A stretch of 64,000 nucleotides of DNA. It comes from Prasinococcaceae sp. CCMP 1430 (Eukaryota > Prasinodermophyta > Palmophyllophyceae > Prasinococcales > Prasinococcaceae). Each line of letters begins with the position of its first letter. Within the stretch, counting starts at the first letter, position 1. Where the stretch lies: positions 267,344-331,343 of the forward strand of contig RQSC01000027.1 of NCBI GenBank assembly GCA_013416795.1. The letters run 5' to 3'. The position numbers and the translations under genes are program-made. This document shows, one piece after another, positions 48,950-58,206 of the stretch. The notes beneath the pieces were generated by a model. That model did no database searches. It saw only the letters and a list, made by a program, of their open reading frames with translations, and was not told where the DNA came from.

Positions 48950-51900
48950 TCACCCCAGGAGCTCTTCGAGGAGACTTGCGGCGGCTGCCGCATCGGCACC
49001 CATGACCTCGCGCCGCACCGTGTCATCCACGTCAACCAGCTGCGCGAGCACGTCTCCGCTCACAAAACCCGGGTCGTGCGGCTCATGCATGTTGTACTCG
49101 CCGTCCCACGGCTCGCTCGGATGCTTCGCACCCACCAGCGACGCGAGCTGCTCGTGCTTGAGGCACCGCCGCTGGATGCGCATGAGCACTTGATAGTGCT
49201 CATCGGACAAGGACTCGAAGGTGAGCACGCGCCCGAGCACGGTGACCGCTACGAAGGGATCGCCGCCGCCCAAGGAGGCGTGCGCCCGGCGCAGGCTTGG
49301 ATGGAGGACAGCGAGTCCGTCTGCAGCATTCTCGGGGGGGAGCATGTCGCCATCCCCAGCCCGGAGGGTGCGATATGTCACGTATTCCCCGCACACGGCG
49401 TCCGGACAAAAGTCGAAGCCCGCGCCCGACCTGCAGAACTCTGTGAAGGCCGTGAAGGCCTCGTGTGTCTCCGCCACGCCAACGCCGTCCTCGCCATCAG
49501 CAGCCACGACAGGAGTCGCTCGCTCGGGCGCGCCGGGCGTTTGCGTCTGCGAAAGCGAAAGCATGCCAGGCCGGATCCGCAGCATGCCTTCGTTGACGTC
49601 TGTCACACACTCGATCTGCAAGTTGCGCTCGGGGCCGGACGAAATGGTTGCCACTGATGGCAACGCCTGCAGTTGGCCAGGCGGTGGCAGCGGCGGTGCG
49701 ACAGCCGCCTCCTGGTGTTCACCCGCGCGCTCGGGCGCGTCTGCTGGCGGGGCACACAGGACGATCTGGCCAGCCTTGTCTACGGCAATCGCACCTTGGT
49801 GCGCGCAGGCGGCAACGCTAGATACCAGCCTGTGGTGTGGGTCCGACCAAAGGCGCTCCAGCCCGCGGTTTCCGTACACCTCGTCCTGCTCGAGAGTTGG
49901 CTTCAGCACGACAAGGCCGTCAAGTGAGTCGCCGGCGATGATGCGATCACCATCGCAGCTCACGCTAACGATGGGATTGCGACATCGGTGCACGGCAGCG
50001 ACGCGGATCCCCTTGCTCATGTGGGGCACAAGCACCATGACACGCCTGCCGATGCCAGCCACGAGGCCGTGCTCGCGATACGTAGCAAGGGCGCGCACAG
50101 CGTATCCGGGCTCGAACCCCTCCTCGTGGAATAAGGCAAACGCCCAGCCGGAGCCAGCCCCGTCCTCGCCCCCGCCGTCGCCTTTGCTTGCGGTGGGATG
50201 CCGCAGCTGCAAGAGATGGATGGTTCCGGCGCACGACTCGACGTCAGCTGGTCCAGCGTGCGAGCTGCATCCGACGGCGATGAGCTCGTAGCCACCGTTA
50301 CCCCGCCCCGCCGACTGGGCAAAGCTCATGGGAAATACTTTGAGCGTAGCGATGGCACAGGCGACGTGGTAGCCGGGCACCTTGATGCTCGCGAGCGTGG
50401 CTCCTGTGAAGGGGTCTACCGCGCAGACTTCCATACTGTCACCCAGGATGCTGTGGCTGCGTGGGGCGCATGCAACGATGAGCGCGCCGCTCGATGAGTG
50501 CAGCTGAACCCTGCGCGGGCGTTCGGCGCACTCGAGTGGTAGCACACTTATGTCGTAGGTGCCGGTCGTTGCCGCGCCACTTCCGCCGCCCCACACGCCA
50601 CCGGTGCCAGCCTTCAATGCAGTGAGGTGTAGCGCGCCATCCCCAGTTGCGAAGAGGACCCCCGATGGCACGCTAGGCTCGGCGCACGCGAACGGTGCGG
50701 CCCGAACGCATGATCCCACACCTGGCGGCAGCGCCACCGCCGTACAGGCGAGGCGCGCGAGCGACCTGGAGGGACTGATCACCCAGGGCCAGTCGCTCAA
50801 CGCGAGCACGGGCACTCGCGCTGCACGGACGAGGGGCACAAGCGACACGGGCGTCCGGCCTAGCTGAGTACGCGACACGAGCCGCAGCTGTCGCGCGTGC
50901 ATGTCTGCGCCGGAGGCAAACGACGCCCGGTGTTGCACCCACTGCAGCGCTCCAGGCCACTCGAAGCGCACAAGGCACCCGTTGCGCAAGCCGACCATCA
51001 CGTACGGCTGGTCGTACACGACGATCGCCACGCTCTCGGGAACAGCGCTTCCCATGGCGGCTCGCTCGCGGCGCTCGCCATCGCCCTGCGAGGATGGGGT
51101 GCCGCTTGCTTGCAGAGACGCCATGGCAAGCAATTCGGGGGCCTCTGCCCCGAGCGGCTCTTGTCCACCTGCGCCTATGTCAACAAGCTCCGCCGAGGGC
51201 AGGTATGTGCCAACGACGCACAAGTTTGCCGGCAGCGTCGCGACCATGTTCTCGGGCGGAAGCGAGAGGCAGCTGACTTCGGCCCGCATCTCAATGCGCC
51301 TGGTGAAGGCAAGCTCCGCATCGCTGCCCACGCCCCGCACGACTTCCATCACAAGCAGAGCAGGCGAGGGCCTTGACACGGCCATGACGACAAAATCCTC
51401 ACCGACGGCAGCGCACTGCGTTGATCCGCTGTCAGTAGGCAGAGGCAACGTGCGCGCGCTCCCACGCAGCTGGCTTGACTGCGAGCTCGCAAGTCCAGCC
51501 TGAGATCCCTGCTGTGTCTGCGATTGGGATTGGAGCTGAGACGACGCCATCCAGCCGCCGGCTTCTCGCGCGAGGGTGGCTGAGACGACGAACGTGTCGC
51601 ACACTTGCACCATCAGGCCATCAGCTACGCGCCCACAAGCGAGGGTGGCCGCGCTCGGGTTCAGTCCAACGCTCTCTGTGACGTCCATCAGAGTCGCACC
51701 AAGCGCGAGCGCACGCGTGGCGAAAACGAACGACAGGACGAGCAGCGCGTCGCAGGGGTCGGCGCGGCTGACTGGCACACGCCATGCACCTGTGACCCCC
51801 TGGTAGTCGCAAGCCGTGCGTAGCAGGTGCTCCACGCCGACCCCGTGCCGCACCACACGCAGGCTCGGCCTTCCGCTGCCGCTTACGGCGAAGAGCTGGT

Positions 51901-53482
51901 CTTGCCCTTCGCCGTACAGGTCTGCCAGCTCGAAGTCAACCACCGAGGCCAAGCCGGGCGTCGTTTGTGCGAGCGTCAAGCCGCCGCTAGCATCATCCAG
52001 CAGGAGCACATGTGCATCGCCGCTCGCCGCGTGGCAAAGGAGGGCCCTGCGCCCGCGCCAGGGAAGGGGCAGCCACACCGCGCTCGTGCACTCGTCGGGG
52101 AGCGCCAGTGGCGCACTCAGCATCTCCATCCCCCGAGAGGATGTCTGCACCAGCTGGGCTATGCCTCCCTCCATAATGAGCGCTGCCAAACCAGGCAAGG
52201 ACTCGTCTGTCGCAACTACTGATACCAGCCCCCCGCCGCTCCGCAGATCGGTTGTGTCGGCGCCACGTCCGGGCCCCGCGGCGCCTGCATCGCCGATGCC
52301 CTCCGCGCCTACCCCGCTGCCGCCGCCTGGGCGTTCTGCGTGTTCGGCTACCTCCATGTCCATACCCTCAGGCTCTGCTGCGGCGGCAACCATCCGGGCG
52401 CACTGCGGCAGAGCAACCACGTACGTGTCGCGCGGCGCTGCGGTATCCTCGGTGTCTACATACACTGCAGTGCCCTCGCCCAAAAGCAGGGCACTCTCAG
52501 GACCCCCGCTCCCGGGCTGCGCACCCGCGCGTTGCGGCAAACGTGCGATGTGCGAAAAAAGGACGCGGGATGTCGCGCCCACCACCCCGAGCGAGGATGA
52601 GCGAGGGAGTGAGGGCGTGGGCACACACGCCAGTACCGTCAGCGCACATCTCGCGTCGAACCCGCCACCGTGCATTTCCTCGCGCTGCCGCGCCATGACG
52701 GTGTCGACGCCCACCAGGTGCAGGTCGGTGTTGGCCTGGCCTGGGCGTGAGTGCAGCAGCGCGAGCACCGGGACGTCTGGCTCACGGCCGCTGAGGAAGG
52801 CCATGTCCCACAGCGTGCCCCAGCGCTCGCCCACCTGCGCCCAGCCCTCCTGCGGTGGCTCGGCCGCGACCATCGAGCTCTGTCCGACGTTAGCACGGCC
52901 GCTGTCGCCCTGCTGAGCAGGCAGCACGGAGTGCCCGCTCGGATATCTAGCCATGAGGTCACGGTGCGTGACACAGACCTCCACGCGACTTCGAGTCTGC
53001 AGCGCGGGCGCGGCGGTGGTGAGGAAGACCGCCACGAGCTCCTGCATCGCTGCGACGGCGATGGCGCCACTGCCTGGCGCCACCGCGACCATGTGCCCGA
53101 GCTCGCGCCTGCCGAAGCCAGGGGCTGCGACATCGACGCCCGTGATCGGAACGAAGCGCTCCTTGGCGCGACTGTAGCCCACGAAGGAGAGCTTCCCAGA
53201 TGCGGACGTGAGCGCGAGGATGTCACACCCAACGAGCTCGTGCCCCTCAGGAAGTAACCCCTTCCTCCAGCCCACGCGCGCCACGCTGCGCAGCACGCTG
53301 AAGACCGGGTGCACGCACACCGAGGTCAGCTCGCCGCCATCACCGGGCTGACGTAGCATCTCAAGCACGGTCTCGCGCGCGAGAACGATCCCACGAGTGC
53401 CTGCCCCGCCGGAGGCCCCACAGAAGCCGCCCGACACCGCGGCGAGGACCGCGCCGGGAGCGAGCGGCGCGCGAACGAGCAT
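48950..53482 (-). CDS. CPSF-A/DDB1/MMS1-family beta-propeller protein
   Basis: 1510 residues, single exon. The layout is that of the MMS1_N plus CPSF_A superfamily (DDB1, SF3B3, CPSF1): a long series of beta strands forming three propellers. Diagnostic segments include LLRTACDYQGVTGAW, DALLVLSFVFATRAL, LMDVTESVGLNPSAATLACG, VADGLMVQVCDTFVVSAT in the middle and, at the end, VTVLGRVLTFESLSDEHYQVL and VSGDVLAQLVDVDD. The middle block resembles the plant-specific CPSF-A-like protein (Arabidopsis At3g11960 type) more than DDB1 or SF3B3. Role unsettled: DDB1-like adaptor, splicing/polyadenylation scaffold, or something else. Low-complexity inserts (SQLQSQSQTQQGSQ; an Ala/Gly-rich run) interrupt strands. 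Start 53482 is just beyond a 49-nt G run. Confidence 0.75.
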   Translation of the reverse strand: MLVRAPLAPGAVLAAVSGGFCGASGGAGTRGIVLARETVLEMLRQPGDGGELTSVCVHPVFSVLRSVARVGWRKGLLPEGHELVGCDILALTSASGKLSFVGYSRAKERFVPITGVDVAAPGFGRRELGHMVAVAPGSGAIAVAAMQELVAVFLTTAAPALQTRSRVEVCVTHRDLMARYPSGHSVLPAQQGDSGRANVGQSSMVAAEPPQEGWAQVGERWGTLWDMAFLSGREPDVPVLALLHSRPGQANTDLHLVGVDTVMARQREEMHGGGFDARCALTVLACVPTPSLPRSSSLGVVGATSRVLFSHIARLPQRAGAQPGSGGPESALLLGEGTAVYVDTEDTAAPRDTYVVALPQCARMVAAAAEPEGMDMEVAEHAERPGGGSGVGAEGIGDAGAAGPGRGADTTDLRSGGGLVSVVATDESLPGLAALIMEGGIAQLVQTSSRGMEMLSAPLALPDECTSAVWLPLPWRGRRALLCHAASGDAHVLLLDDASGGLTLAQTTPGLASVVDFELADLYGEGQDQLFAVSGSGRPSLRVVRHGVGVEHLLRTACDYQGVTGAWRVPVSRADPCDALLVLSFVFATRALALGATLMDVTESVGLNPSAATLACGRVADGLMVQVCDTFVVSATLAREAGGWMASSQLQSQSQTQQGSQAGLASSQSSQLRGSARTLPLPTDSGSTQCAAVGEDFVVMAVSRPSPALLVMEVVRGVGSDAELAFTRRIEMRAEVSCLSLPPENMVATLPANLCVVGTYLPSAELVDIGAGGQEPLGAEAPELLAMASLQASGTPSSQGDGERRERAAMGSAVPESVAIVVYDQPYVMVGLRNGCLVRFEWPGALQWVQHRASFASGADMHARQLRLVSRTQLGRTPVSLVPLVRAARVPVLALSDWPWVISPSRSLARLACTAVALPPGVGSCVRAAPFACAEPSVPSGVLFATGDGALHLTALKAGTGGVWGGGSGAATTGTYDISVLPLECAERPRRVQLHSSSGALIVACAPRSHSILGDSMEVCAVDPFTGATLASIKVPGYHVACAIATLKVFPMSFAQSAGRGNGGYELIAVGCSSHAGPADVESCAGTIHLLQLRHPTASKGDGGGEDGAGSGWAFALFHEEGFEPGYAVRALATYREHGLVAGIGRRVMVLVPHMSKGIRVAAVHRCRNPIVSVSCDGDRIIAGDSLDGLVVLKPTLEQDEVYGNRGLERLWSDPHHRLVSSVAACAHQGAIAVDKAGQIVLCAPPADAPERAGEHQEAAVAPPLPPPGQLQALPSVATISSGPERNLQIECVTDVNEGMLRIRPGMLSLSQTQTPGAPERATPVVAADGEDGVGVAETHEAFTAFTEFCRSGAGFDFCPDAVCGEYVTYRTLRAGDGDMLPPENAADGLAVLHPSLRRAHASLGGGDPFVAVTVLGRVLTFESLSDEHYQVLMRIQRRCLKHEQLASLVGAKHPSEPWDGEYNMHEPHDPGFVSGDVLAQLVDVDDTVRREVMGADAAAAASLLEELLG

Positions 53483-53514
53483 GCGCCGCCGCCTCCGCCG
53501 CGGCGCTGCTTCGC

Positions 53515-53518
<4 letters not shown>

Positions 53519-53567
<49 letters not shown>
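53519..53567 (+). repeat. G homopolymer, 49 nt
   Basis: Forty-nine consecutive G, 37 nt upstream of the CPSF-A-family ATG. Potential G-quadruplex or triplex former; the true length is uncertain because of polymerase slippage. Confidence 0.9.
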
Positions 53568-53818
53568 CGCGTGTGGCTTGCCCGTCTCGCAGCAGCGCGG
53601 GTGTGCTATGCTGCCAGCCGGGCAAAGGACTTCTGATTTTGACGAGGCGGGAATGCGCGCGCGGGGCGCTCCACGTCGCACGCTGCTCTGTGCCACACCA
53701 ACCCCTGTGCGGCGCGGCGCGGGGCGCTGGCGCTTGCAGCGGCGCTTTGACCGCGGCGGCCGCCGGCGTGGAGGCGTCCTTGCCTATCCGCCCCCGCCCC
53801 CGCGCCTGCGTCCGCGCT

Positions 53819-53819
<1 letters not shown>

Positions 53820-53849
<30 letters not shown>
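53820..53849 (+). repeat. G homopolymer, 30 nt
   Basis: Thirty consecutive G, about 100 nt upstream of the lectin ATG, followed by A and more G. Confidence 0.9.
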
Positions 53850-53850
<1 letters not shown>

Positions 53851-53949
53851 GGGGTGGTGGTGTTGGCGTGGCGTGTCGGTGACGTGGCGGTTGCCACGGC
53901 TCTCGCTCCTACGACCGCGCCGCCGTGGCGTCTGCGTGCAGGCGGAGGG

Positions 53950-55206
53950 ATGCGCACGCGGCGCGCGCCACCCGGGCGCGGCAGCGCCTGCGCACTCGCG
54001 CTGCTGCTGTGCGCGGCGAGTCCCGGCAGCGCGGCGGACTTTTCGTACTCGAACTTCGCGAGCGCAGACGCCACGCTGCGCATGGTGGGCGTCGCAAACC
54101 GCACCGACGACAGGCTGCGGCTGACGCCTGCGAAGCAGAGCCTCGCAGGCGCGGCGTGGCACGCGGAAAAGGCCTCCGTCGAGGGCGGCTTCAGCGCGGA
54201 CTTCTCCCTGCGCATTTTCGGAGACGAGGGTGTCGTCTCGTCGCCGTGCCGCACAACGGAGAATCTGCCCGAGCTGTGTGAACGGCGCGGTGGTGACGGG
54301 CTCGCGTTTGTGGTGCAGAACGTGGCCGCGGGCGCGCTCGGCGGGCCGGGGGGTGCGATGGGCTACGGTGGGATGCACAACGCACTGGCCGTGGAGCTGG
54401 ACACGTGGTTCGATGCTGACGCGCGCGACCCGTACCAGAACCACGTCGCGGTGCTCACAGCGGGCACAGGCCAGCTGAGCGCCGCCCATGCGGTGGCGCT
54501 TGGGTCGACGGTTCGCGTGCCCGACTTGGCGGACGGGGAGGTGCACTTCGTGCGCGTGAGCTATGAGCCCGAGTTCCATCCCGCGGCCACGCTGCACCCT
54601 GCGTTCAAGGCCGCGCCGCAGGTCGGACGCATCGCGTCTGGCCAAGCGCGCACGCCAGCGCTCGGCAAGGGTGCGCTCGGCACGCTCGCCATCTTCGTGG
54701 ACGACCTGAGCGAGCCGGTGCTTGTCGTCCCCGTCAACCTCGCAAACACGCTGGAGCTGGACAACGGACGAGCCTGGCTCGGCTTCACGGCCGCCACCGG
54801 CGAGGCCGTCGACAACCACGAGATACTCAGCTGGTCGGTTCGCGAGCGCCTCAGCGAGACGATGGCGTTCACTGCGCGCGCCGGCGAGGGCGTGCGTCCC
54901 GACGTGAGTATCAGCTGCGGCCAATGCGCTGCTCTGCGGCGCGCCTTAGGGCCCGCTGTGCGGCGCGCGCGCGTCGCCGCCGCTACCACTCACGCGCCCA
55001 CGCGCGGATGCGCACACACACAGCCGCTCATGCTGTGTGTACTGACGGATGCGCCTCGCGACTCTGGCACCCGCGTCGAACACACCTGCACTGCTGCGCA
55101 GCTCGACGACCCGTATGTGCCTCCGAGAGGCTACATGGCCGTCGTCGAGGCAGACAACGGGACCGCGCCCGGGGACGACTTCAATCCCACGCTCGGAGAC
55201 GCGTGA
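53950..55206 (+). CDS. Secreted L-type (legume-like) lectin-domain protein
   Basis: 352 residues after splicing. Signal peptide MRTRRAPPGRGSACALALLL with cleavage near GSAA/DF. The lectin domain (about residues 30-310) has FSYSNFASAD at its start, GDGLAFVVQN, GGMHNALAVELDTWFD (the FD/E metal-binding strand), NHVAVLTAG and RAWLGFTAATGEAVDNHEIL SWS at its end. A strong donor (GAC/GTGAGT, 54904) and acceptor (CTGCGCAG, 55101) define a phase-0 intron of 198 nt; because 198 is a multiple of three and has no in-frame stop, the region reads as open, but its translation is low-complexity. Exon 2 (55102-55206) encodes LDDPYVPPRGYMAVVEADNG then a stop. Carbohydrate binding in the secretory pathway or cell wall is expected. 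Confidence 0.78.
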   Translation: MRTRRAPPGRGSACALALLLCAASPGSAADFSYSNFASADATLRMVGVANRTDDRLRLTPAKQSLAGAAWHAEKASVEGGFSADFSLRIFGDEGVVSSPCRTTENLPELCERRGGDGLAFVVQNVAAGALGGPGGAMGYGGMHNALAVELDTWFDADARDPYQNHVAVLTAGTGQLSAAHAVALGSTVRVPDLADGEVHFVRVSYEPEFHPAATLHPAFKAAPQVGRIASGQARTPALGKGALGTLAIFVDDLSEPVLVVPVNLANTLELDNGRAWLGFTAATGEAVDNHEILSWSVRERLSETMAFTARAGEGVRPDVSISCGQCAALRRALGPAVRRARVAAATTHAPTRGCAHTQPLMLCVLTDAPRDSGTRVEHTCTAAQLDDPYVPPRGYMAVVEADNGTAPGDDFNPTLGDA

Positions 55207-55336
55207 GCGAGCAGCGAGGAGCTGCCGGGCGCGCCGCGAGCCTGCGCATGTACTTCAGTATCATGTATCATAGTACAGTACAATCTTTGGCAACAACGGC
55301 GTGCAGAACCGAATGGACGCGCGCGCTCCCGTCGCG

Positions 55337-56671
55337 TCACAGCGCGGCGTACATGCCCTGGCCGTCCACGTATATTGCGCCTAGAAGCTGCAGCTCCTCC
55401 AGGGCCGAAAGGCACCTCTCCTCTGTCTCCTGCGTCCGCGACGTGATCGCGGCCAGAGACACACCTTCTCGCACCTCGAACAAGATCTCCTGTATGCGGG
55501 CGGTCAGGGGCCGCGGCTCTGCGCTCGCCTGCTCCTTCGGCTGCTGCCGCCGCGGGCGACAGAGCTCGCGCGCGAGCTCGCGGAGGAAAGCAACTTTGAG
55601 AACCCCTCGCTGGCCCCAGCCGAGCGTTCCCTGAGGCACATTCGGCCTGAAGCGCTCATAGAGTGCGTACGCCCCGCGCCCGAGCGCATCGTCGGGCTCG
55701 AGCCCGCGCGTCAGCTCGCACATGGCGAACCAGACTGACGGCCAGTGTTCTGCGAAAGCCCTCTCCAGATACCGGGCGACGTTGGCTGGATGTTTGATGG
55801 TGCCTTGCGCGTCCATGGCGCGGAGCGGGCCGTCTCCGCGGACGATCGGCACTAGCCGCCCCAGGACAGTACGCGTCTCACCGCTCACTGCCAGCGCGCC
55901 GCCGTGCCCGTCGGCGGCGCTCGGTGCGAGGATGCCCAATGAAGCTCCCTTCGACTGCGCGTTGAGCGCGGTGCACGCTGATGCGAGCGAGAGCGCCGCC
56001 TCCCAGTCCAGCCCGGCACGCACGCAGCACGCCGCGGCCCATGCACACATCACCGGCGCGCGGTTCGTGCTCACATCGGGGCTGGGCGGCGCGCCATCCG
56101 GCCCTCCGCTTGACGGCGGCGGCGGCGGCGGCACCGTAACGGTTGGGCCTTTCTGCGGAGACTCTGCGTGTGCGCCGCCCGCCGCGCGCTGCTTGCCTCC
56201 CCTCTTCGTCGGGGAGGCGCCGCCCTCCGCGTCGCCCTGCGATCGCAGCTTCTTGACGCACGCGTCCAACTTGCGGCGCAGGCTCTTTGGCACGGAGTCC
56301 TGCGCCCTGGCGAGCGTGCGCTCGTCGCCGCGCGCAAGCCGCGCGGCGTCGACGCCCGCGCTCGCAAGCGCGTCGGCGCACGCAAGCGCGTCGGTGATGG
56401 GCATCGCGCCTGCCAGCACGCGGCAGAGCGCGCTCGTCGCTGCCGCCGCAGTGGTATCGGCAGTCTCGGCCACGTCGGCCGCGGCAGGCCCGTCCGCCGC
56501 GGCGGTCGCGCCGGCTTCCCCACCGGGGACCGCTCCGGAGCCTGCCTCCATTGCCGCCGTGGCGAGGGCGGAGGCGCTGCGCCGCCGGGGCGGCGCCCCT
56601 GGGCGGCCCCGCGCGCAGCGTGTGGTCGACGGCGGTTCGCGGTTGAGCACATGGAGATGTTTAACGTCCAT
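55337..56671 (-). CDS. Conserved-domain protein with C-terminal winged helix (RPA2-C-like)
   Basis: 444 residues. N-terminal third is Ala-rich with a helical segment (VPKSLRRKLDACVKKLRSQG); then a polyproline linker and a folded block, TNRAPVMCAWAAACCVRAGL ... ALNAQSKGASLGIL, and YALYERFRPNVPQGTLGWG, which recalls an uncharacterised bacterial/fungal family (from memory, unverified). The last about 60 residues, ARIQEILFEVREGVSLAAIT ... LSALEELQLLGAIYVDGQGMY, fit a winged helix like the RPA2 C-terminus (protein interaction in DNA replication/repair). ATG at 56671 or 56551 possible. Function not assigned. Confidence 0.55.
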   Translation of the reverse strand: MDVKHLHVLNREPPSTTRCARGRPGAPPRRRSASALATAAMEAGSGAVPGGEAGATAAADGPAAADVAETADTTAAAATSALCRVLAGAMPITDALACADALASAGVDAARLARGDERTLARAQDSVPKSLRRKLDACVKKLRSQGDAEGGASPTKRGGKQRAAGGAHAESPQKGPTVTVPPPPPPSSGGPDGAPPSPDVSTNRAPVMCAWAAACCVRAGLDWEAALSLASACTALNAQSKGASLGILAPSAADGHGGALAVSGETRTVLGRLVPIVRGDGPLRAMDAQGTIKHPANVARYLERAFAEHWPSVWFAMCELTRGLEPDDALGRGAYALYERFRPNVPQGTLGWGQRGVLKVAFLRELARELCRPRRQQPKEQASAEPRPLTARIQEILFEVREGVSLAAITSRTQETEERCLSALEELQLLGAIYVDGQGMYAAL

Positions 56672-56924
56672 CGCCAGGCACCATGCGGGCGGTGTCGGGT
56701 GAGGGGTTACTTAGTGGGGATGGCGCCTACGCGCCTCGCGGCGGAGATGGTTGCGCTCCCTTCGCTTGCGGTCGGACGTCTCTTGAGCATAGAACGCCCT
56801 GCATCAATGCGACCCAGGTACAGCCGTGCGCGAGAGAGACGTGTGGAGTGACAACGTTTAGACAGTGTGCAGAGACATAATGCCCGCGCAAGGGGCACAG
56901 GCGCACATTGAACCAGCTGGAAAC

Positions 56925-57779
56925 TCACTCGGTCGGTGCTTCCGGACCACCCGGCACGACTATCACCGGATGGTGCAGGTTGTTCAGAAGGTAGTGCGAG
57001 ACGCTGCCCAAGAAGAGCCTCTCGAGCCATGACTTGCCGGTTGAGCCGACGACGACGCACTCTGCGTTGTAATCGTCAGCCACTTGCGACAGGACGTGGG
57101 CTGTGTCCTCGAAGGTCTGCTCTACGACGACGCTGATCTCCACGGGGAGGCCGCGCGCAACCAGAGGCTCGGCGAGACCTATGAGCAAATCCTCGTTGCG
57201 CTCGAGCGCCTCCTTGATGAGGTCTTCCCTGACCTCGAGCGGCAGGGCGGTCGGGGTGAGCCCCGGCCCCGGCCCAGCGAACTCGACCGCCACACTCGAA
57301 CCGGCGATCGTCTCATCGTACGAGATCACGTGCGCGAGAAGGAACAGGTCGCCATCGCGCGCTAGATTGTCCGCTGCCCACGTTACCGCATTCTTGCTTG
57401 CCTCCGAGCCATCGGCGGCAATGAGTACGTGCCTCAGCACCTTCTCGCGGTCGAGGATAGCTGCAGCCTCCGCCCCGCTTTCTTGCACTGTCGGGAGGTC
57501 AGCATTGTTCACGACGCTCCACCACAGGGTGTCAGTCAGGAGCTTTGAAGGGCGAAGCGCGAGATGGTGCTCTGCTGTGCCCTTGTCGGCGTCGGCTGAT
57601 GCGGCACACGCGGCGAGCGAGCGCCTCGTGCAGCTCGCCGCCGCTCGCGTCCCTGAGGCGAAGTGTGCTGTCGAGAGGTGCGCGCGCACGCTGGCAGCGC
57701 CGCGGCAGCGCTGCACGGCGGCTGAGGCCACTCCGTTCAAGAGCGAAGACGCGCGCGCCGCTGAGACGGCCGACATCAT
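56925..57779 (-). CDS. Universal stress protein (UspA), organelle-targeted
   Basis: 284 residues. N-terminal about 65 residues are Ala/Ser/Arg-rich with few acids (transit peptide; MMSAVSAARASSLLNGVASA). USP core: RHVLIAADGSEASKNAVTWA, LFLLAHVISYDE, then NAECVVVGSTGKSWLERLFL and GSVSHYLLNNLHHPVIVVPG. The last contains the ATP-binding pattern G-x2-G-x9-G-S, so an ATP-binding UspA member rather than UspFG type. Universal stress proteins bind nucleotide and help survival under stress; the target here is inferred to be plastid or mitochondrion. Start: first of two adjacent ATGs (57779, 57776) at the beginning of the transit peptide; the longer open frame upstream is low-complexity. Confidence 0.8.
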   Translation of the reverse strand: MMSAVSAARASSLLNGVASAAVQRCRGAASVRAHLSTAHFASGTRAAASCTRRSLAACAASADADKGTAEHHLALRPSKLLTDTLWWSVVNNADLPTVQESGAEAAAILDREKVLRHVLIAADGSEASKNAVTWAADNLARDGDLFLLAHVISYDETIAGSSVAVEFAGPGPGLTPTALPLEVREDLIKEALERNEDLLIGLAEPLVARGLPVEISVVVEQTFEDTAHVLSQVADDYNAECVVVGSTGKSWLERLFLGSVSHYLLNNLHHPVIVVPGGPEAPTE

Positions 57780-58206
57780 GCGTATTGCAACCGATCGTTC
57801 GAGCGTACGCAGAAACTCGAGTCCAGCAAAGCAAAGCGCACAAGCGCAGGCTCCCTGGGGCAGGGAAGGCCGGCGCGCTCGACGACTCCGCAGTCGTGTG
57901 GGGTTCCGGCGAGGATGTGCACGCGAACCGCGGGTGCGGGCGGTCCGGCGTATGGCGTGCGCGCGCGCGCCACGCACAAGGCACGAGGCAGCGCAGTCCC
58001 TGGACTGCGCAGCGCGCGCGCAGTACGCAGCGCAATTGCCGGAAAAATCTGCTGCGCCAAGTGTCAAAAACACAATGAGTCTTGATCTGTCTGCAGTGAA
58101 GCTGCTCGTGGCACGGCATTGCTCATCGCGACGCACGTTCTTCTCGAGCGTGCGGGCCACGTCAGCGCTCTGGCGGCGACCCGACATCGGAAGAGGGAAT
58201 TTTTCC
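57780..58206. promoter_or_regulatory. Region upstream of USP gene and downstream of the hydrolase
   Basis: 427 nt of the USP 5' region; (CG)-rich runs at about 57955-57975. No gene supported. Confidence 0.35.

Larger units (their letters stand above)
53483..53949. promoter_or_regulatory. Divergent region with two long G homopolymers
   Basis: 467 nt between the CPSF-A-family ATG (minus) and the lectin ATG (plus). It holds G49 and G30 (listed separately) and almost nothing else recognisable. Confidence 0.4.
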
